Positions 25,659 through 34,188 of a stretch of 64,000 bases of DNA are shown here, in pieces; the stretch's first letter is position 1, and each line of letters opens with the position of its first letter. The notes beneath the pieces were generated by a model that had not been told where the DNA came from, made no database searches, and saw only the letters and a list, made by a program, of their open reading frames with translations. The stretch is from Phycisphaerales bacterium Planc_01 (GTDB lineage Bacteria; Planctomycetota; Phycisphaerae; Sedimentisphaerales; Anaerobacaceae), in the NCBI GenBank assembly GCA_001603075.1, contig LVBB01000006.1, positions 18,888 through 82,887 on the forward strand, read 5' to 3'. The position numbers were made by a program, and so were the translations under genes.

Positions 25659-26002
25659 GGTCTTCTCCTTCGATATGGAAATAGAATGTGTGCGGGCCCC
25701 GACGGGCATCGGGTATCTGCGCTGCAATTGTCTCGTCCTGCAACCCATCGCTTTTGGCTCCTTTCTCGCCGAAGGAGCTCTCCTGTTCGCGGCTGCCTAA
25801 AGGCAATCCGCCACCGCTGATTTCAGACCTGCTCGCCAAGGGTTTCCTGACGATACTCGCTCAGGCCTCATCCATATCGTATTGTGTGCCCCCCCTGCGG
25901 AGATGCAAGAGAAATCTGGAAAGAGAGCAGAACTTTCTGCACGGCAGCCGACTGCACGCGGAGCCGTGATTTCCACCAGGGAGCAGGCAAGGTGGGCCTC
26001 GC
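25659..26002. other. Intergenic stretch, nothing recognised
   Basis: The 344 bases lie between the glycosidase stop (minus) and the small secreted protein start (minus). They should hold the promoter of the 25341-25658 operon. A run of seven or eight C is near 25889. No RNA gene, repeat or credible frame was seen. Confidence 0.5.
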
Positions 26003-27646
26003 TCAATCGTGACGGTACAGCGTCACGCGAAGGATGCGCGGGCGATCGGTGCCCGCGAACACGTCTCGGTCGTTCGGCGGCAGCTTGGCCACCCAATGAG
26101 CGGCGGTTTCGTCGCCGTTGAGGCAGCGTCCGGGGACCCATCGACCATCCTCGTAGAGGCCTTCCCAGACCTGGAGAATGCCGGCGTGACGCGGGCCGGG
26201 CGTCGCCGGCGAGAAGTTCACCTGGAACCAGTTTCCCGCAACGAGGTACTCATCCGGACCGACGCTCAGAATCAGCCCGTAGGACATATCGGTCTGGCCC
26301 TTCGCCTGTCGGTTGTAGCGGACGTTTGCATTATAATCGCCCACTCTGATCGTCGTTCCTTCCTCCTCGGGCTTCTGTTGTAGCACCCCCACCATCCGGC
26401 CGGTTCCCTGGTGCCGCACGATCAACGGCATCAGTTGGTGCAGCAGTTCGTAGCTTGCGATCAGCGGATGGTCTTCGTCGATGTCCTCGATGCCGAACGG
26501 CGCGAAGCACATCGCATCGTGCTCGGCGATCGCCCAGAAGACGTTCCGGGCCGCCTCGGGCCCCTGCCGGGCCTCGGGGATCATCAGGGGATTGCCCGAC
26601 CGCACGTAACTGGCGCAGACCGCCTTGAAATCGTGAAGATAGATGTCCGGAGCGAGGAAGTCGATCGCGGGAGCGGCCGCACGCCAGATGTCCATCACGC
26701 GCGACACCGGGCCGCCGCTGGGGTAGTCGCCCGGCTTCTCCCGCTCGTTCTGCACCAGCCACGCATTGGCGTACATGGGCAGCGGGTATTCGGCCTTGCC
26801 CGCTTCGGCGATCCTGCCGATGTAGCGCGCCATGTGCCATGCCATGAACACCTCGTCGGTCCAGACGCTGTCGCCGAAGACCTGCGTCCACGTGCCCGAC
26901 TCCCGGTAGCCCGTCGAGGCCCACAGTTCATCGACTTCGGAAAGCAATGCGTTCTTGTTTGCCTTGAGATACTCTATCAGTTCGCGAGGCACCGGCGAAC
27001 GGAAGGCCGCCTCCGCGGCGGCGCTGTGGTCGCGCGATTCCGGCATCAGTCCGACCTCGTTCTCCACCTGGACCATGATGACCGTCCGCTCGTGCGAATC
27101 GACGCGACGCAGGTGGCGCATCACGGCCGCAAAGGCGCGGGCGTCGGCGTTCTGCGACGCCTCGTGCATCGGAGAGAGCACCAGCTTGTTGTTGCCGCTC
27201 TCACCCTGGGCGCGAGGAAAGCGTTCGAGGTCCTTTTTCACCCACGTCGGGATGTAGCTCGAGACGCCGTTCTTCCAACTGCCGAACCACAGCAGGACCA
27301 GCTTGAGATCGTGCTCGCGAGCGCCTTGGAGCAGGCCATCGACAAGCGAGAAGTCGAACTGCCCTTCGGCCGGCTCGACCAGTTCCCACGTCACGGTCGC
27401 CAGCACCGTGTTGAGCTTCAGAGCAACCAGCTTCTCCCACATCGGCTCCATGTACGCCATGCTTGACGCGCTGGAGTTGTGCAACTCTCCGGCCAGCATC
27501 ACGAAGGGCGCGCCGCCGACGATGAGTTGCGTCGCCGTGCCCTGGCGAACCAGATGAGGGATTTCCGCCGCCCCGACGACTGCCGTCTGAAACGCCGCAA
27601 CGAGCAGAACCAACGTGACTCGTCTTGCCAACACTTTGTCTTTCAT
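26003..27646 (-). CDS. Secreted GH35-like (DUF5597-type) glycosidase
   Basis: A 547-residue exported protein (signal peptide about 1-26, ATG 27646 with GGAG). The barrel domain of the GH35/GH42 clan-A kind begins with FVMLAGELHNSS. Probable acid/base is Glu197 (VQVENEVG) and nucleophile Glu358 (LMIPEARQG). The C-terminal 150 residues form a beta domain as in proteins with DUF5597. Such enzymes are beta-galactosidase-like and act on plant or algal glycans. Both catalytic Glu are present, so it is probably active. The gene follows folK with a 35-base gap; the relation is likely positional only. Confidence 0.82.
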   Translation of the reverse strand: MKDKVLARRVTLVLLVAAFQTAVVGAAEIPHLVRQGTATQLIVGGAPFVMLAGELHNSSASSMAYMEPMWEKLVALKLNTVLATVTWELVEPAEGQFDFSLVDGLLQGAREHDLKLVLLWFGSWKNGVSSYIPTWVKKDLERFPRAQGESGNNKLVLSPMHEASQNADARAFAAVMRHLRRVDSHERTVIMVQVENEVGLMPESRDHSAAAEAAFRSPVPRELIEYLKANKNALLSEVDELWASTGYRESGTWTQVFGDSVWTDEVFMAWHMARYIGRIAEAGKAEYPLPMYANAWLVQNEREKPGDYPSGGPVSRVMDIWRAAAPAIDFLAPDIYLHDFKAVCASYVRSGNPLMIPEARQGPEAARNVFWAIAEHDAMCFAPFGIEDIDEDHPLIASYELLHQLMPLIVRHQGTGRMVGVLQQKPEEEGTTIRVGDYNANVRYNRQAKGQTDMSYGLILSVGPDEYLVAGNWFQVNFSPATPGPRHAGILQVWEGLYEDGRWVPGRCLNGDETAAHWVAKLPPNDRDVFAGTDRPRILRVTLYRHD

Positions 27647-27681
27647 CGATTCACTCCGAAAAGGATGTTGCCGACGCCCTG

Positions 27682-28212
27682 CTATGACGTCAGCATCTGT
27701 CCCAGTTGACTCGTGAACGCGTACAACAGCTCTCCCGGCTGTGATGCCTCGCGCTTCGGCGGAAGAAGCGCCAGTATCCTGGCGCGCAAACCCGGCTCGA
27801 TGTCGCGGGCATCATCGAGCAATTCGCGTAAGGGAACGCACACGAAGGGACGCGTCAGGTCCGCGTGCGGCAGCCCGTCTGTGACGAGATCGTCGTAAAG
27901 CAACAAGTCGAGATCGATCGTGCGAAGTGCGAACTTGTCGTCACATCGCCGACGGCCGAGCGCCTCTTCGATCGGTCTGAGCAACTCGCTCCGGATCTGT
28001 GTCGGGTTCAGCGTGGTATCGATCCGCCAGACGCCGTTGATGAACCAAGGTTGGTCCGGCCGCCCTATAGGCTCGGTTCGGTAAAAGGCCGAAGAGCCCG
28101 TCACATGCGTCATGTCACGCAGGCGTTCCAGGGCGGACACGATATTCCGCTCCGGCTCAACGTTCGAGCCGACGCCGATGAAGGCAATGGATGGCTCGGC
28201 GGTATCACGCAT
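27682..28212 (-). CDS. folK: HPPK, 6-hydroxymethyl-dihydropterin pyrophosphokinase
   Basis: A 176-residue enzyme that transfers pyrophosphate from ATP to 6-hydroxymethyl-7,8-dihydropterin in folate synthesis. Visible motifs are FIGVGSNVEPERNI, SSAFYRTEPIG, PWFINGVWRI (the Phe-x-Asn block) and LRTIDLDLLLYDD with the metal-binding Asp pair, then LTRPFVCVPL. ATG 28212 overlaps folB by 8 bases. The third gene of a FolM-like-folB-folK operon. The C-terminus is about 15 residues longer than minimal FolK. Confidence 0.93.
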   Translation of the reverse strand: MRDTAEPSIAFIGVGSNVEPERNIVSALERLRDMTHVTGSSAFYRTEPIGRPDQPWFINGVWRIDTTLNPTQIRSELLRPIEEALGRRRCDDKFALRTIDLDLLLYDDLVTDGLPHADLTRPFVCVPLRELLDDARDIEPGLRARILALLPPKREASQPGELLYAFTSQLGQMLTS

Positions 28213-28594
28213 CGCGGTCTGGCCTGTCCCGGACGATGCGCACGCTGACCGTCCGGGCGAATCGTAACGCGCCGGGCTTCTCAATGGTGACGGCAGCGCG
28301 TTCGACCCGGTCGTGGCTCAGGCAGATGTCCGCGATGCTCTGCGCCAGGGCCTCGATCAGGCGGAACCTGGACTGCTCGGCCGTCGCAAGGATCTGCTTC
28401 TTCAAGGCCTTGTAGTCCACTGTGTCCGCAATGGCGTCGCTGCGCCCGGCGCGGCGAAGGTCGGCGAACAGGACGATCTGCGCGACGACGTCCTGCTTTT
28501 CCTGTCGCTCGTCCTCCTGCACGCCCACGACGCAGCGAAACCGCAGATCGCTGATCGCAATCTGATCGAGGGGCGGATCGGTCTGATCAGTCAT
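28205..28594 (-). CDS. folB: Dihydroneopterin aldolase
   Basis: A 129-residue FolB that cleaves dihydroneopterin to 6-hydroxymethyl-dihydropterin and glycolaldehyde. Matching blocks are IAISDLRFRCVVGVQEDERQ at the N-terminus, DTVDYKALKKQIL, FRLIEALAQSIADICL and VTIEKPGALRFARTVSV. The length is normal. It overlaps both neighbours by 8 bases, so the three folate genes form a tightly packed operon. The product is the substrate of the next gene, folK. Confidence 0.92.
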   Translation of the reverse strand: MTDQTDPPLDQIAISDLRFRCVVGVQEDERQEKQDVVAQIVLFADLRRAGRSDAIADTVDYKALKKQILATAEQSRFRLIEALAQSIADICLSHDRVERAAVTIEKPGALRFARTVSVRIVRDRPDRDA

Positions 28595-29339
28595 ACATGT
28601 GTCCCTTCATGTGATATCCGCCGTCGACGTAGATCACCTGGCCCGTGATGAACCGGCTGCGCAGTAAGAAGAGGACCGCATCGGCCACCTGTTCGGGGTC
28701 ACCGTACCGGTTCAGCGGATTGCAGTGGGCCAGCTTCTTCAGGTAGCTCTCGTCCTGCCCGGCCGGAGGCAGGATCAGTCCGGGGGCCACAGCGTTGACG
28801 GCCACCGCCGGGGCCAGTTCGAGCGCCAGCATCCGGGTGAGCGTCAGCAGCACGCGCTTGCTGATGTGATAGGCGGCGTGCTGGCGGTCGTAGACCGTCA
28901 CGCGGGTGTCCAGCATGTTGACGATCGCGCCGCCCCGATTCTGTCCGGCCAAGGCCCGCGCCAGGATCAGGGGCGCCGTGGCGTGAAGGCGCAGATTGGC
29001 TTCAAGCGACTCGGCCGAGGTCTCCCAGATCGTCTCTTTCTCGAACGTTGAGGCGCTGTTGACGAGGATGTCGATCGGTCCGGCTTCGTCGACGGCCCGC
29101 TCGAAGAGCGTCTCGGCCTGCCCGATATCCGCCAGGTCGGCCTGAACGTGCCAGGCGGAGACCCCAAGGCGACGAATCGCGTCGCACGTCGAGACCGCCT
29201 CGTCTGCAGAACGATTGTGGTGGACGACGACGTGGACGCCCTGCTGCGCCAGGGCCAGCGCGATCGCCCTGCCGAGCCGCCGGGCCGCACCGGTAATCAG
29301 GGCCGTCCTGCCCGCCAGAGTTGTGTCGGAATCATCCAT
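28587..29339 (-). CDS. Short-chain reductase of the pteridine reductase/FolM type
   Basis: A 250-residue SDR. The cofactor motif is TGAARRLGRAIA, in which Arg-Arg after the Gly resembles pteridine reductase PTR1 and FolM and favours NADPH. NSAS, and the catalytic Tyr and Lys in AAYHISKRVLL, are present. The C-terminus is YVDGGYHMKG. Adjacent folB and folK suggest it reduces dihydropteridines, perhaps as an alternative dihydrofolate or dihydromonapterin reductase. ATG 29339 gives normal SDR length; an earlier in-frame start would overlap the truB promoter. First gene of the operon. Another SDR function cannot be excluded. Confidence 0.78.
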   Translation of the reverse strand: MDDSDTTLAGRTALITGAARRLGRAIALALAQQGVHVVVHHNRSADEAVSTCDAIRRLGVSAWHVQADLADIGQAETLFERAVDEAGPIDILVNSASTFEKETIWETSAESLEANLRLHATAPLILARALAGQNRGGAIVNMLDTRVTVYDRQHAAYHISKRVLLTLTRMLALELAPAVAVNAVAPGLILPPAGQDESYLKKLAHCNPLNRYGDPEQVADAVLFLLRSRFITGQVIYVDGGYHMKGHMYD

Positions 29340-29371
29340 TATGTTCCAATCATCAAGATGCCAGTGGCGCC

Positions 29372-29400
29372 ATTCTACCAGAAGTACCGCGTCCTGAAAA
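29372..29400 (-). promoter_or_regulatory. Promoter of the folate operon
   Basis: On the minus strand TTTTCA (29400-29395) and TAGAAT (29377-29372) are 17 bases apart. The predicted RNA start is about 25 bases before the reductase ATG. It lies back to back with the truB promoter at 29422-29450. Confidence 0.45.
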
Positions 29401-29421
29401 GGAGCGGTCGGCACGTCGAGC

Positions 29422-29450
29422 TTGACCCCTCTGGCCAGTCCCGCTACAAT
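29422..29450 (+). promoter_or_regulatory. truB promoter placed for a leaderless mRNA
   Basis: TTGACC at 29422-29427 and TACAAT at 29445-29450 are 17 bases apart, close to consensus on both sides. Transcription should start about 29457-29459, at the truB ATG (29459). No Shine-Dalgarno sequence is possible in that space. Confidence 0.6.
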
Positions 29451-29458
29451 CCCATGCC

Positions 29459-30154
29459 ATGCCGACACATATTCCGACCGAAGGGATCTTTGCTGTCTAT
29501 AAGGAGCGGGGCATGACGTCGCACGACGTCGTGGACGCCGTGCGCCGGGCCACCGGCCAGAAGCGCGTCGGCCACGCCGGAACGCTCGATCCGCTGGCCA
29601 AAGGCATCCTGATCGTCGGTGTCGGACGTCCCGCCACTCGCCAGCTCGGACAGCTTGCCGAGAAGGAAAAGGAGTACGTCACGCGCATCCGCCTGGGATT
29701 CCGCAGCACGACGGACGACGGCGAAGGCAAGAAGGAAGAGGTGCCCGTCACGGCTATTCCCTCGGAAGAAGACGTCCGCAGAGCATTGGATCGATTCGTC
29801 GGAGTGATCTCACAACGCCCGCCGGCCTTCTCTGCGCTAAAGCTGCAAGGGCGGCCGGCCTACCGCCTGGCCCGCAAGGACAACTCGCTCCAACTGGCGG
29901 TGCGGGAGGTCGAAGTCAAAGCGATCGAAGTGGTGGTTTACGCGTGGCCTTTCGTCGAGGTCCGAATGGTGACGGGGCCGGGCGTCTACGTCAGGGCGAT
30001 TGCACGCGATCTGGGCGAGGCGCTCGGGACCGGCGGATACGTGGAAGAACTGGAGCGGACGCGCGTCGGATCGTACACCGCCGATCAGGCCGTCCATACC
30101 TCGGAACTACGCCGGCTCAGAGACTGTAGAGTTCCTCGTCCTGGAGGACTGTGA
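29459..30154 (+). CDS. truB: tRNA pseudouridine-55 synthase
   Basis: A 231-residue TruB that isomerises U55 to pseudouridine in the T-loop of tRNAs. The catalytic Asp44 is in GHAGTLDPLAKGIL. The other motifs are GIFAVYKERGMTSHDVV, REVEVKAIEV and GPGVYVRAIARDLGEALG. It lacks the C-terminal PUA extension of longer TruB proteins. The last 13 codons overlap the 3' end of the opposite-strand ACT gene by 38 bases. Only the TTGACC/TACAAT promoter lies upstream, and the message is probably leaderless. Confidence 0.93.
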   Translation: MPTHIPTEGIFAVYKERGMTSHDVVDAVRRATGQKRVGHAGTLDPLAKGILIVGVGRPATRQLGQLAEKEKEYVTRIRLGFRSTTDDGEGKKEEVPVTAIPSEEDVRRALDRFVGVISQRPPAFSALKLQGRPAYRLARKDNSLQLAVREVEVKAIEVVVYAWPFVEVRMVTGPGVYVRAIARDLGEALGTGGYVEELERTRVGSYTADQAVHTSELRRLRDCRVPRPGGL

Positions 30155-30551
30155 AGCCGGCCTCGGCGACGATCTCCTGGGCCTTCATCAACTGAGGCTG
30201 ATCGACTTCCATGCAGCAGACGCCCGTATTGTGCGGCTGAAGGACGAACCCGTAGGCGTCGATGACGTTGACGTTGTGCTCGGCCAGAGCGGACGTGAGC
30301 CGATGGAAATTGCCCGGCTGGTCCGGCACGGAGATCGCCAGAATGTCCTTCAACGCACACGCGCAGCCGAGGTTCGCCAGCGCCAGATACGCGTCATTGG
30401 GCTTGTCCACGATCAGCTTGAGCAAACCGTAGTCGCCACGATCCTGAATGGTGAAGGCACGGATATCGATATTGCTCTTGCGGAGATTGTCCGTGATCGT
30501 CTTGAGCCTCCCGGCTCGGTTCTCCACGAAGATCGTCAGTTGCTTGGCCAT
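30117..30551 (-). CDS. Tandem ACT-domain protein (last in iorA operon)
   Basis: A 144-residue protein of two ACT domains: about residues 3-70 (LTIFVENRAGRLKTITDNLR, NIDIRAFTI) and 72-140 (ILAISVPDQPGNFHRLTSAL, NVNVIDAYGF). ACT domains bind amino acids and regulate attached or partner enzymes. It starts 10 bases after the paaK stop and repeats the paaK-ACT pairing seen at 31954-33697. It probably senses an aromatic amino acid or aryl acid and regulates the ligase. It converges on truB with a 38-base overlap. Confidence 0.85.
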   Translation of the reverse strand: MAKQLTIFVENRAGRLKTITDNLRKSNIDIRAFTIQDRGDYGLLKLIVDKPNDAYLALANLGCACALKDILAISVPDQPGNFHRLTSALAEHNVNVIDAYGFVLQPHNTGVCCMEVDQPQLMKAQEIVAEAGFTVLQDEELYSL

Positions 30552-30561
30552 GGTCGATCCC

Positions 30562-31872
30562 TCAGTCTTTCGGTCGCTCGTCGATGACGCGTTTGGCTTT
30601 GCCCTCCGAGACGGGCAGCGAACCCGGCTCGTGCAGTTCCACGTTCGGACTGATCACGATGGACGAACGCAGCTCCTCGCGAATGCGCGTCCGCAAGGCC
30701 TCCAGCCTGGCGGCCTCTCCAAGAAACAGCTTGGGATAGATCTCCACCTTCACCGTCAGGCGGTCGAGGGCGCCTTTCTTGTCGACGTGAATCAGGTAGT
30801 TGGTCGCCACCTCGGGGACCTTCATGATCTTCTCTTCGATCTGGGACGGGAAGACGTTGACTCCGTTGATGATGAGCATATCGTCGGTGCGTCCGAGGAT
30901 TCGCGAAAGCCGCCGGTGCGTCCGGCCGCACTCGCACGGCTCGGGATGCAGAAAGGCCAGATCTCGCGTGCGATATCGCAGGATCGGCATGGCCCGACGG
31001 ATCAGGTTGGTCAGCACGACCTCGCCTTCCTGGCCGTCTTCCACATTCTGCCCCGTCTTCGGGTCGATGATCTCGATAAGATAGGCGTCCTCCCAGACAT
31101 GCATATCTTTGCGATGGACACATTCGAAGGCCACGCCCGGACCGTTCAGCTCGCTGAGCCCGTACGAGTTGAAGGCCTGGATGCCCAGCAGGTCTTCGAT
31201 CTTTCGTCGGGTGTTTTCCGAGTGCGGCTCGGCGCCGATGAACGCTCGCGTCAGGGCCAGATCGCCCGGCCGAACGCCTTCGCTTTCAAACTGGGAATGG
31301 ATGTGGAGCAGGTAGCTCGGCGTCACGTGCAGAACGGTGGTCTGGAAGTCCTTCATCGTCTGGATCTGACGCTTCGTGTTGCCGCCGCCGATGGGAATCA
31401 CGGTCATCCCCACGCGCTCGGCCCCATAGTGCAGCCCCAGACCGCCGGTGAAGAGGCCGTAGGTCATCATGTTCTGGAAGATGTCCCGCGCCGAGGCCCC
31501 CGTCGCGGTGATGCTCCGCGCCAGCAGGTCGGTCCAGCGATCCAGATCGTCACGGGCGAAGTAGATCACGGTCGGGATGCCGGTCGTCCCCGAGGAGGAG
31601 TGGATGCGGACGACCTCGCTCATCTCCACGGCCAGCAAGCCTCTGGGGAAACCGCGGCGCAGATCGTCCTTGACCGTAAACGGAATGCGTCCGAGGTCGC
31701 GAAGGCTCTTGACGTCATCGGGACTCGCGATCCCGACGGACGCCAGCTTCTTGCCGTAGAACGGGGTCTTGAGCGCCCAGGCAACCATCTCGCGAAAACG
31801 TTCCAACTGGATCGCCTGGAGAGAGGCGCGATCCAGTGTCTCAACCTGTTTGTTCCAAAACGGTACGTCCAT
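30562..31872 (-). CDS. Phenylacetate-CoA ligase, second copy
   Basis: A 436-residue adenylate-forming ligase of the PaaK family, which activates phenylacetate or a related aryl acid to its CoA thioester, or works in reverse to make ATP. The P-loop is SSSGTTGIPT near residues 92-101. FGL-type YGLFTGGLGLHYGAERVG, YGLSELNGPGV, YRTRDLAFL, the CECGRTHRRLSRILGRTDDM block and Lys in EGKAKRVIDE near the end follow. ATG 31872 gives normal length; an in-frame ATG at 31905 is possible. It is 81 bases after the first ACT gene and 10 before the second. Confidence 0.9.
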   Translation of the reverse strand: MDVPFWNKQVETLDRASLQAIQLERFREMVAWALKTPFYGKKLASVGIASPDDVKSLRDLGRIPFTVKDDLRRGFPRGLLAVEMSEVVRIHSSSGTTGIPTVIYFARDDLDRWTDLLARSITATGASARDIFQNMMTYGLFTGGLGLHYGAERVGMTVIPIGGGNTKRQIQTMKDFQTTVLHVTPSYLLHIHSQFESEGVRPGDLALTRAFIGAEPHSENTRRKIEDLLGIQAFNSYGLSELNGPGVAFECVHRKDMHVWEDAYLIEIIDPKTGQNVEDGQEGEVVLTNLIRRAMPILRYRTRDLAFLHPEPCECGRTHRRLSRILGRTDDMLIINGVNVFPSQIEEKIMKVPEVATNYLIHVDKKGALDRLTVKVEIYPKLFLGEAARLEALRTRIREELRSSIVISPNVELHEPGSLPVSEGKAKRVIDERPKD

Positions 31873-31953
31873 CTGCTGACTCACTCTCGAAAAGAGGCCG
31901 TCCATCCCGCAGGCCGCGGCACCGACGACGTGGCGATGAGGGTGACGCGGCGA

Positions 31954-32385
31954 TTACAGCCCCTCGATCTCCTGTCGCGTCACGATGGAGATGCTGTGCC
32001 GGGCGAGGACCTGTTGAGCGGTGTCGGTGTCCTCGAAGCGGAAGACCAGAAGGGCCTTGTCGCTGTGTTTCTCTACAAACCCGTACATGTATTCGACGTT
32101 GACGTCGTTGTCCGCAAAAATCTTCAGCACCGTCGCCAGCCCGCCCGGGGTGTCGGGCACTTCAACGGCCACGACGTCGGTGAAGTTGGCTACAAAGCCG
32201 TTATCTCGCAGCAGTTTGACTGCCGCGTCGCACTTGTCCACAACGATGCGCAGGACACCGAAGCTTTCCGTCTCCGCGATCGTCAACGCCCGAATGTTCA
32301 CGTGGTTGGCGCCGAGAAGCGAACAGACGTCGTAGAGCCTGCCTTTACGGTTTTCAAGGAATACCGATATCTGCGTGATCTTCAT
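31954..32385 (-). CDS. Tandem ACT-domain protein (first copy)
   Basis: A 143-residue protein of two ACT domains: 4-70 (ISVFLENRKGRLYDVCSLLG, NIRALTI) and 72-138 (VVAVEVPDTPGGLATVLKIF, NVEYMYGFV). It is a paralogue of the ACT protein at 30117. It begins 10 bases after the upstream paaK. Proteins of this kind accompany paaK in iorAB operons of anaerobes and are thought to sense aromatic amino acids. The ligand is not identifiable by eye. Confidence 0.85.
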   Translation of the reverse strand: MKITQISVFLENRKGRLYDVCSLLGANHVNIRALTIAETESFGVLRIVVDKCDAAVKLLRDNGFVANFTDVVAVEVPDTPGGLATVLKIFADNDVNVEYMYGFVEKHSDKALLVFRFEDTDTAQQVLARHSISIVTRQEIEGL

Positions 32386-32395
32386 GGATGCACCC

Positions 32396-33697
32396 TTACA
32401 ACGTTCGCTTGTCCACGATTCTCTTCGCCTTGCCCACGCTTCGTTCGATCGTCTTCGGCTCGACGAGCGTCACCTTGACACCGACCGACAGGACGTTCTG
32501 GATCTCCTTGCGGATTCGCTCGCGCAGGTCGTTGAGATGCCGAATCTCATCCGAGAAGAAGCGCTGTTCGACTTCCACCAGGACCTCCACCTCGTCGAGA
32601 TGGTGGGCCTTTCGGTCCACGACGATCTGATACTGGGGCTGCGTCCCCTCGATTCCGACGAGGACGTGCTCGATCTGCGACGGAAAGACGTTGATGCCAC
32701 GTACGACGATCATATCGTCCGTACGGCCCTTGATCTTGCTGATTCTCGGACTGGTCCGGCCGCAACGGCACTTCTCATAGCGAGCGCTCACGATGTCGCG
32801 CGTGCGATAGCGGATCAGAGGAATCCCCTGCTTGGTCAGCGTGGTAATCACCAGCTCGCCGTCCTGGCCTTCGGGAGCCTCTTCGTCGGTCTGCGGGTCG
32901 ATGATCTCCGGAAAGAACACGTCGCTGAAGACGTGCAGCCCGTCCTTGTGCCGACACTCCTGGGCGACGCCGGGACCGATGATTTCGGACAAACCGTACA
33001 CGTCCGTGGCCAGCATGTTCCAGGCCGCTTCGATCTCCCGCCGCATCGACTCGCTCCAGGGCTCGGCGCCGAAGACACCGATCTTCCAGTGGCCCTGAGT
33101 CGGATCGATGCCCATCTCCTTGGCCTCCTCGGCCATGTAAAGGGCATAACTGGGCGTGCAGCCGAGGATTCGGGGCTGGAAGTCCTGCATGATCTTGAGC
33201 TGCCGCGCCGTCTGGCCCGCCGACGTCGGGATGATGCGCAGCCCCATCTCCAACGCCCCGTAGTGGAAGCCAAGCCCGCCGGTGAAGAGTCCGTAGCCAT
33301 AGGCGATCTGGATCGTATCGCCCGGCTCGGCCCCGGCGCAGCACAGGACACGGGCCATGACGTCGCCCCACAACTTCAGGTCGTCCTTCGTATAGCCGAC
33401 CAAGGTGGGATTCCCCGTCGTGCCGCTGGAGACGTGGATCTCATTGATCCGATCCTGTGGGGCCGAGAACAGCCCGTACGGATAGTGATCGCGCATGTCC
33501 TCCTTGGTCGTGAAGGGCAGTCTCTTGATGTCGTCGATGGACTTGATTCTGTCGGGGTTGACGCCCGCGGCGTCAAGTTTCTGTCTGTAGACGGGACAGT
33601 TGTGATAGATATACGGGATGAGCTTCTTGAGGTAGTCGGATTGCAGGGCCTTGAGCCCCGTCGAATCCATGCACTCGATATCTTCTTTCCAGATCAT
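32396..33697 (-). CDS. Phenylacetate-CoA ligase, first copy
   Basis: A 433-residue PaaK-family ligase. SSGTTGNPT lies at residues 90-98; AYGYGLFTGGLGFHYGALEMG, VYGLSEIIGPGVAQEC, YRTRDIVSA, CRCGRTSPRISKIKGRTDDM and the C-terminal SVGKAKRIVDK with the catalytic Lys follow. ATG 33697 overlaps the iorB stop (ATGA), indicating translational coupling to the oxidoreductase. With IorAB it could drive aryl pyruvate to aryl acetyl-CoA to aryl acetate plus ATP. It is clearly related to the second copy at 30562 but diverged, so substrate ranges may differ. Confidence 0.92.
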   Translation of the reverse strand: MIWKEDIECMDSTGLKALQSDYLKKLIPYIYHNCPVYRQKLDAAGVNPDRIKSIDDIKRLPFTTKEDMRDHYPYGLFSAPQDRINEIHVSSGTTGNPTLVGYTKDDLKLWGDVMARVLCCAGAEPGDTIQIAYGYGLFTGGLGFHYGALEMGLRIIPTSAGQTARQLKIMQDFQPRILGCTPSYALYMAEEAKEMGIDPTQGHWKIGVFGAEPWSESMRREIEAAWNMLATDVYGLSEIIGPGVAQECRHKDGLHVFSDVFFPEIIDPQTDEEAPEGQDGELVITTLTKQGIPLIRYRTRDIVSARYEKCRCGRTSPRISKIKGRTDDMIVVRGINVFPSQIEHVLVGIEGTQPQYQIVVDRKAHHLDEVEVLVEVEQRFFSDEIRHLNDLRERIRKEIQNVLSVGVKVTLVEPKTIERSVGKAKRIVDKRTL

Positions 33698-34179
33698 GGT
33701 CGGCCGATCTCCCTTCCCGTAAGGAACACCTTTTTGTTCTCCGCCACAATGGCCGGCTTGAAGACGGTCTCGATCGCCTTCATCCAGCAGGTTTCGCTGA
33801 TAGGCAACTTCGGTGAAAGAACGCCCACCAGGGCCGTATTGAGAGACCGCGGGTCGTCGATCAATTCCTGGACCTTGTCGAGAAAGTCCGTCATGTCGGT
33901 GCCGCCCTTCTTGAGGAAGGCTTTCAGTCGCGGCTGCTCGTCGTGATGGAAGCAGACCAGAAAATCGGCACCTCCGGCCACGATCAGCGGCGAATAGACT
34001 CGCTTGCCGAAGCGCAGATGCGATTCGACCGAGCCGCCCCGCTGGGCCATCCCGTGAACTTCCGATTTCTTGATATGGTACCCGGCGTATAGTGCCGCCC
34101 ACCCGCAGATTTCCGAGGCCTTCAGAACGCCCTGGCCGCCGATTCCACCGAACGTGATGCTGTATACCGTATCTTTCAT
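33694..34179 (-). CDS. iorB: Indolepyruvate ferredoxin oxidoreductase subunit beta
   Basis: A 161-residue gamma-type subunit of 2-oxoacid:ferredoxin oxidoreductases. The start has FGGIGGQGVLKASEI, then HIKKSEVHGMAQRGGSVESHLRFG and a central hydrophobic strand. With IorA it oxidatively decarboxylates indolepyruvate and other aryl pyruvates to aryl acetyl-CoA. It is on the short side for IorB (about 190-200), missing part of the C-terminal helix region. It lies 9 bases after iorA and overlaps paaK. Confidence 0.92.
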   Translation of the reverse strand: MKDTVYSITFGGIGGQGVLKASEICGWAALYAGYHIKKSEVHGMAQRGGSVESHLRFGKRVYSPLIVAGGADFLVCFHHDEQPRLKAFLKKGGTDMTDFLDKVQELIDDPRSLNTALVGVLSPKLPISETCWMKAIETVFKPAIVAENKKVFLTGREIGRP

Positions 34180-34188
34180 GGGACCCCG

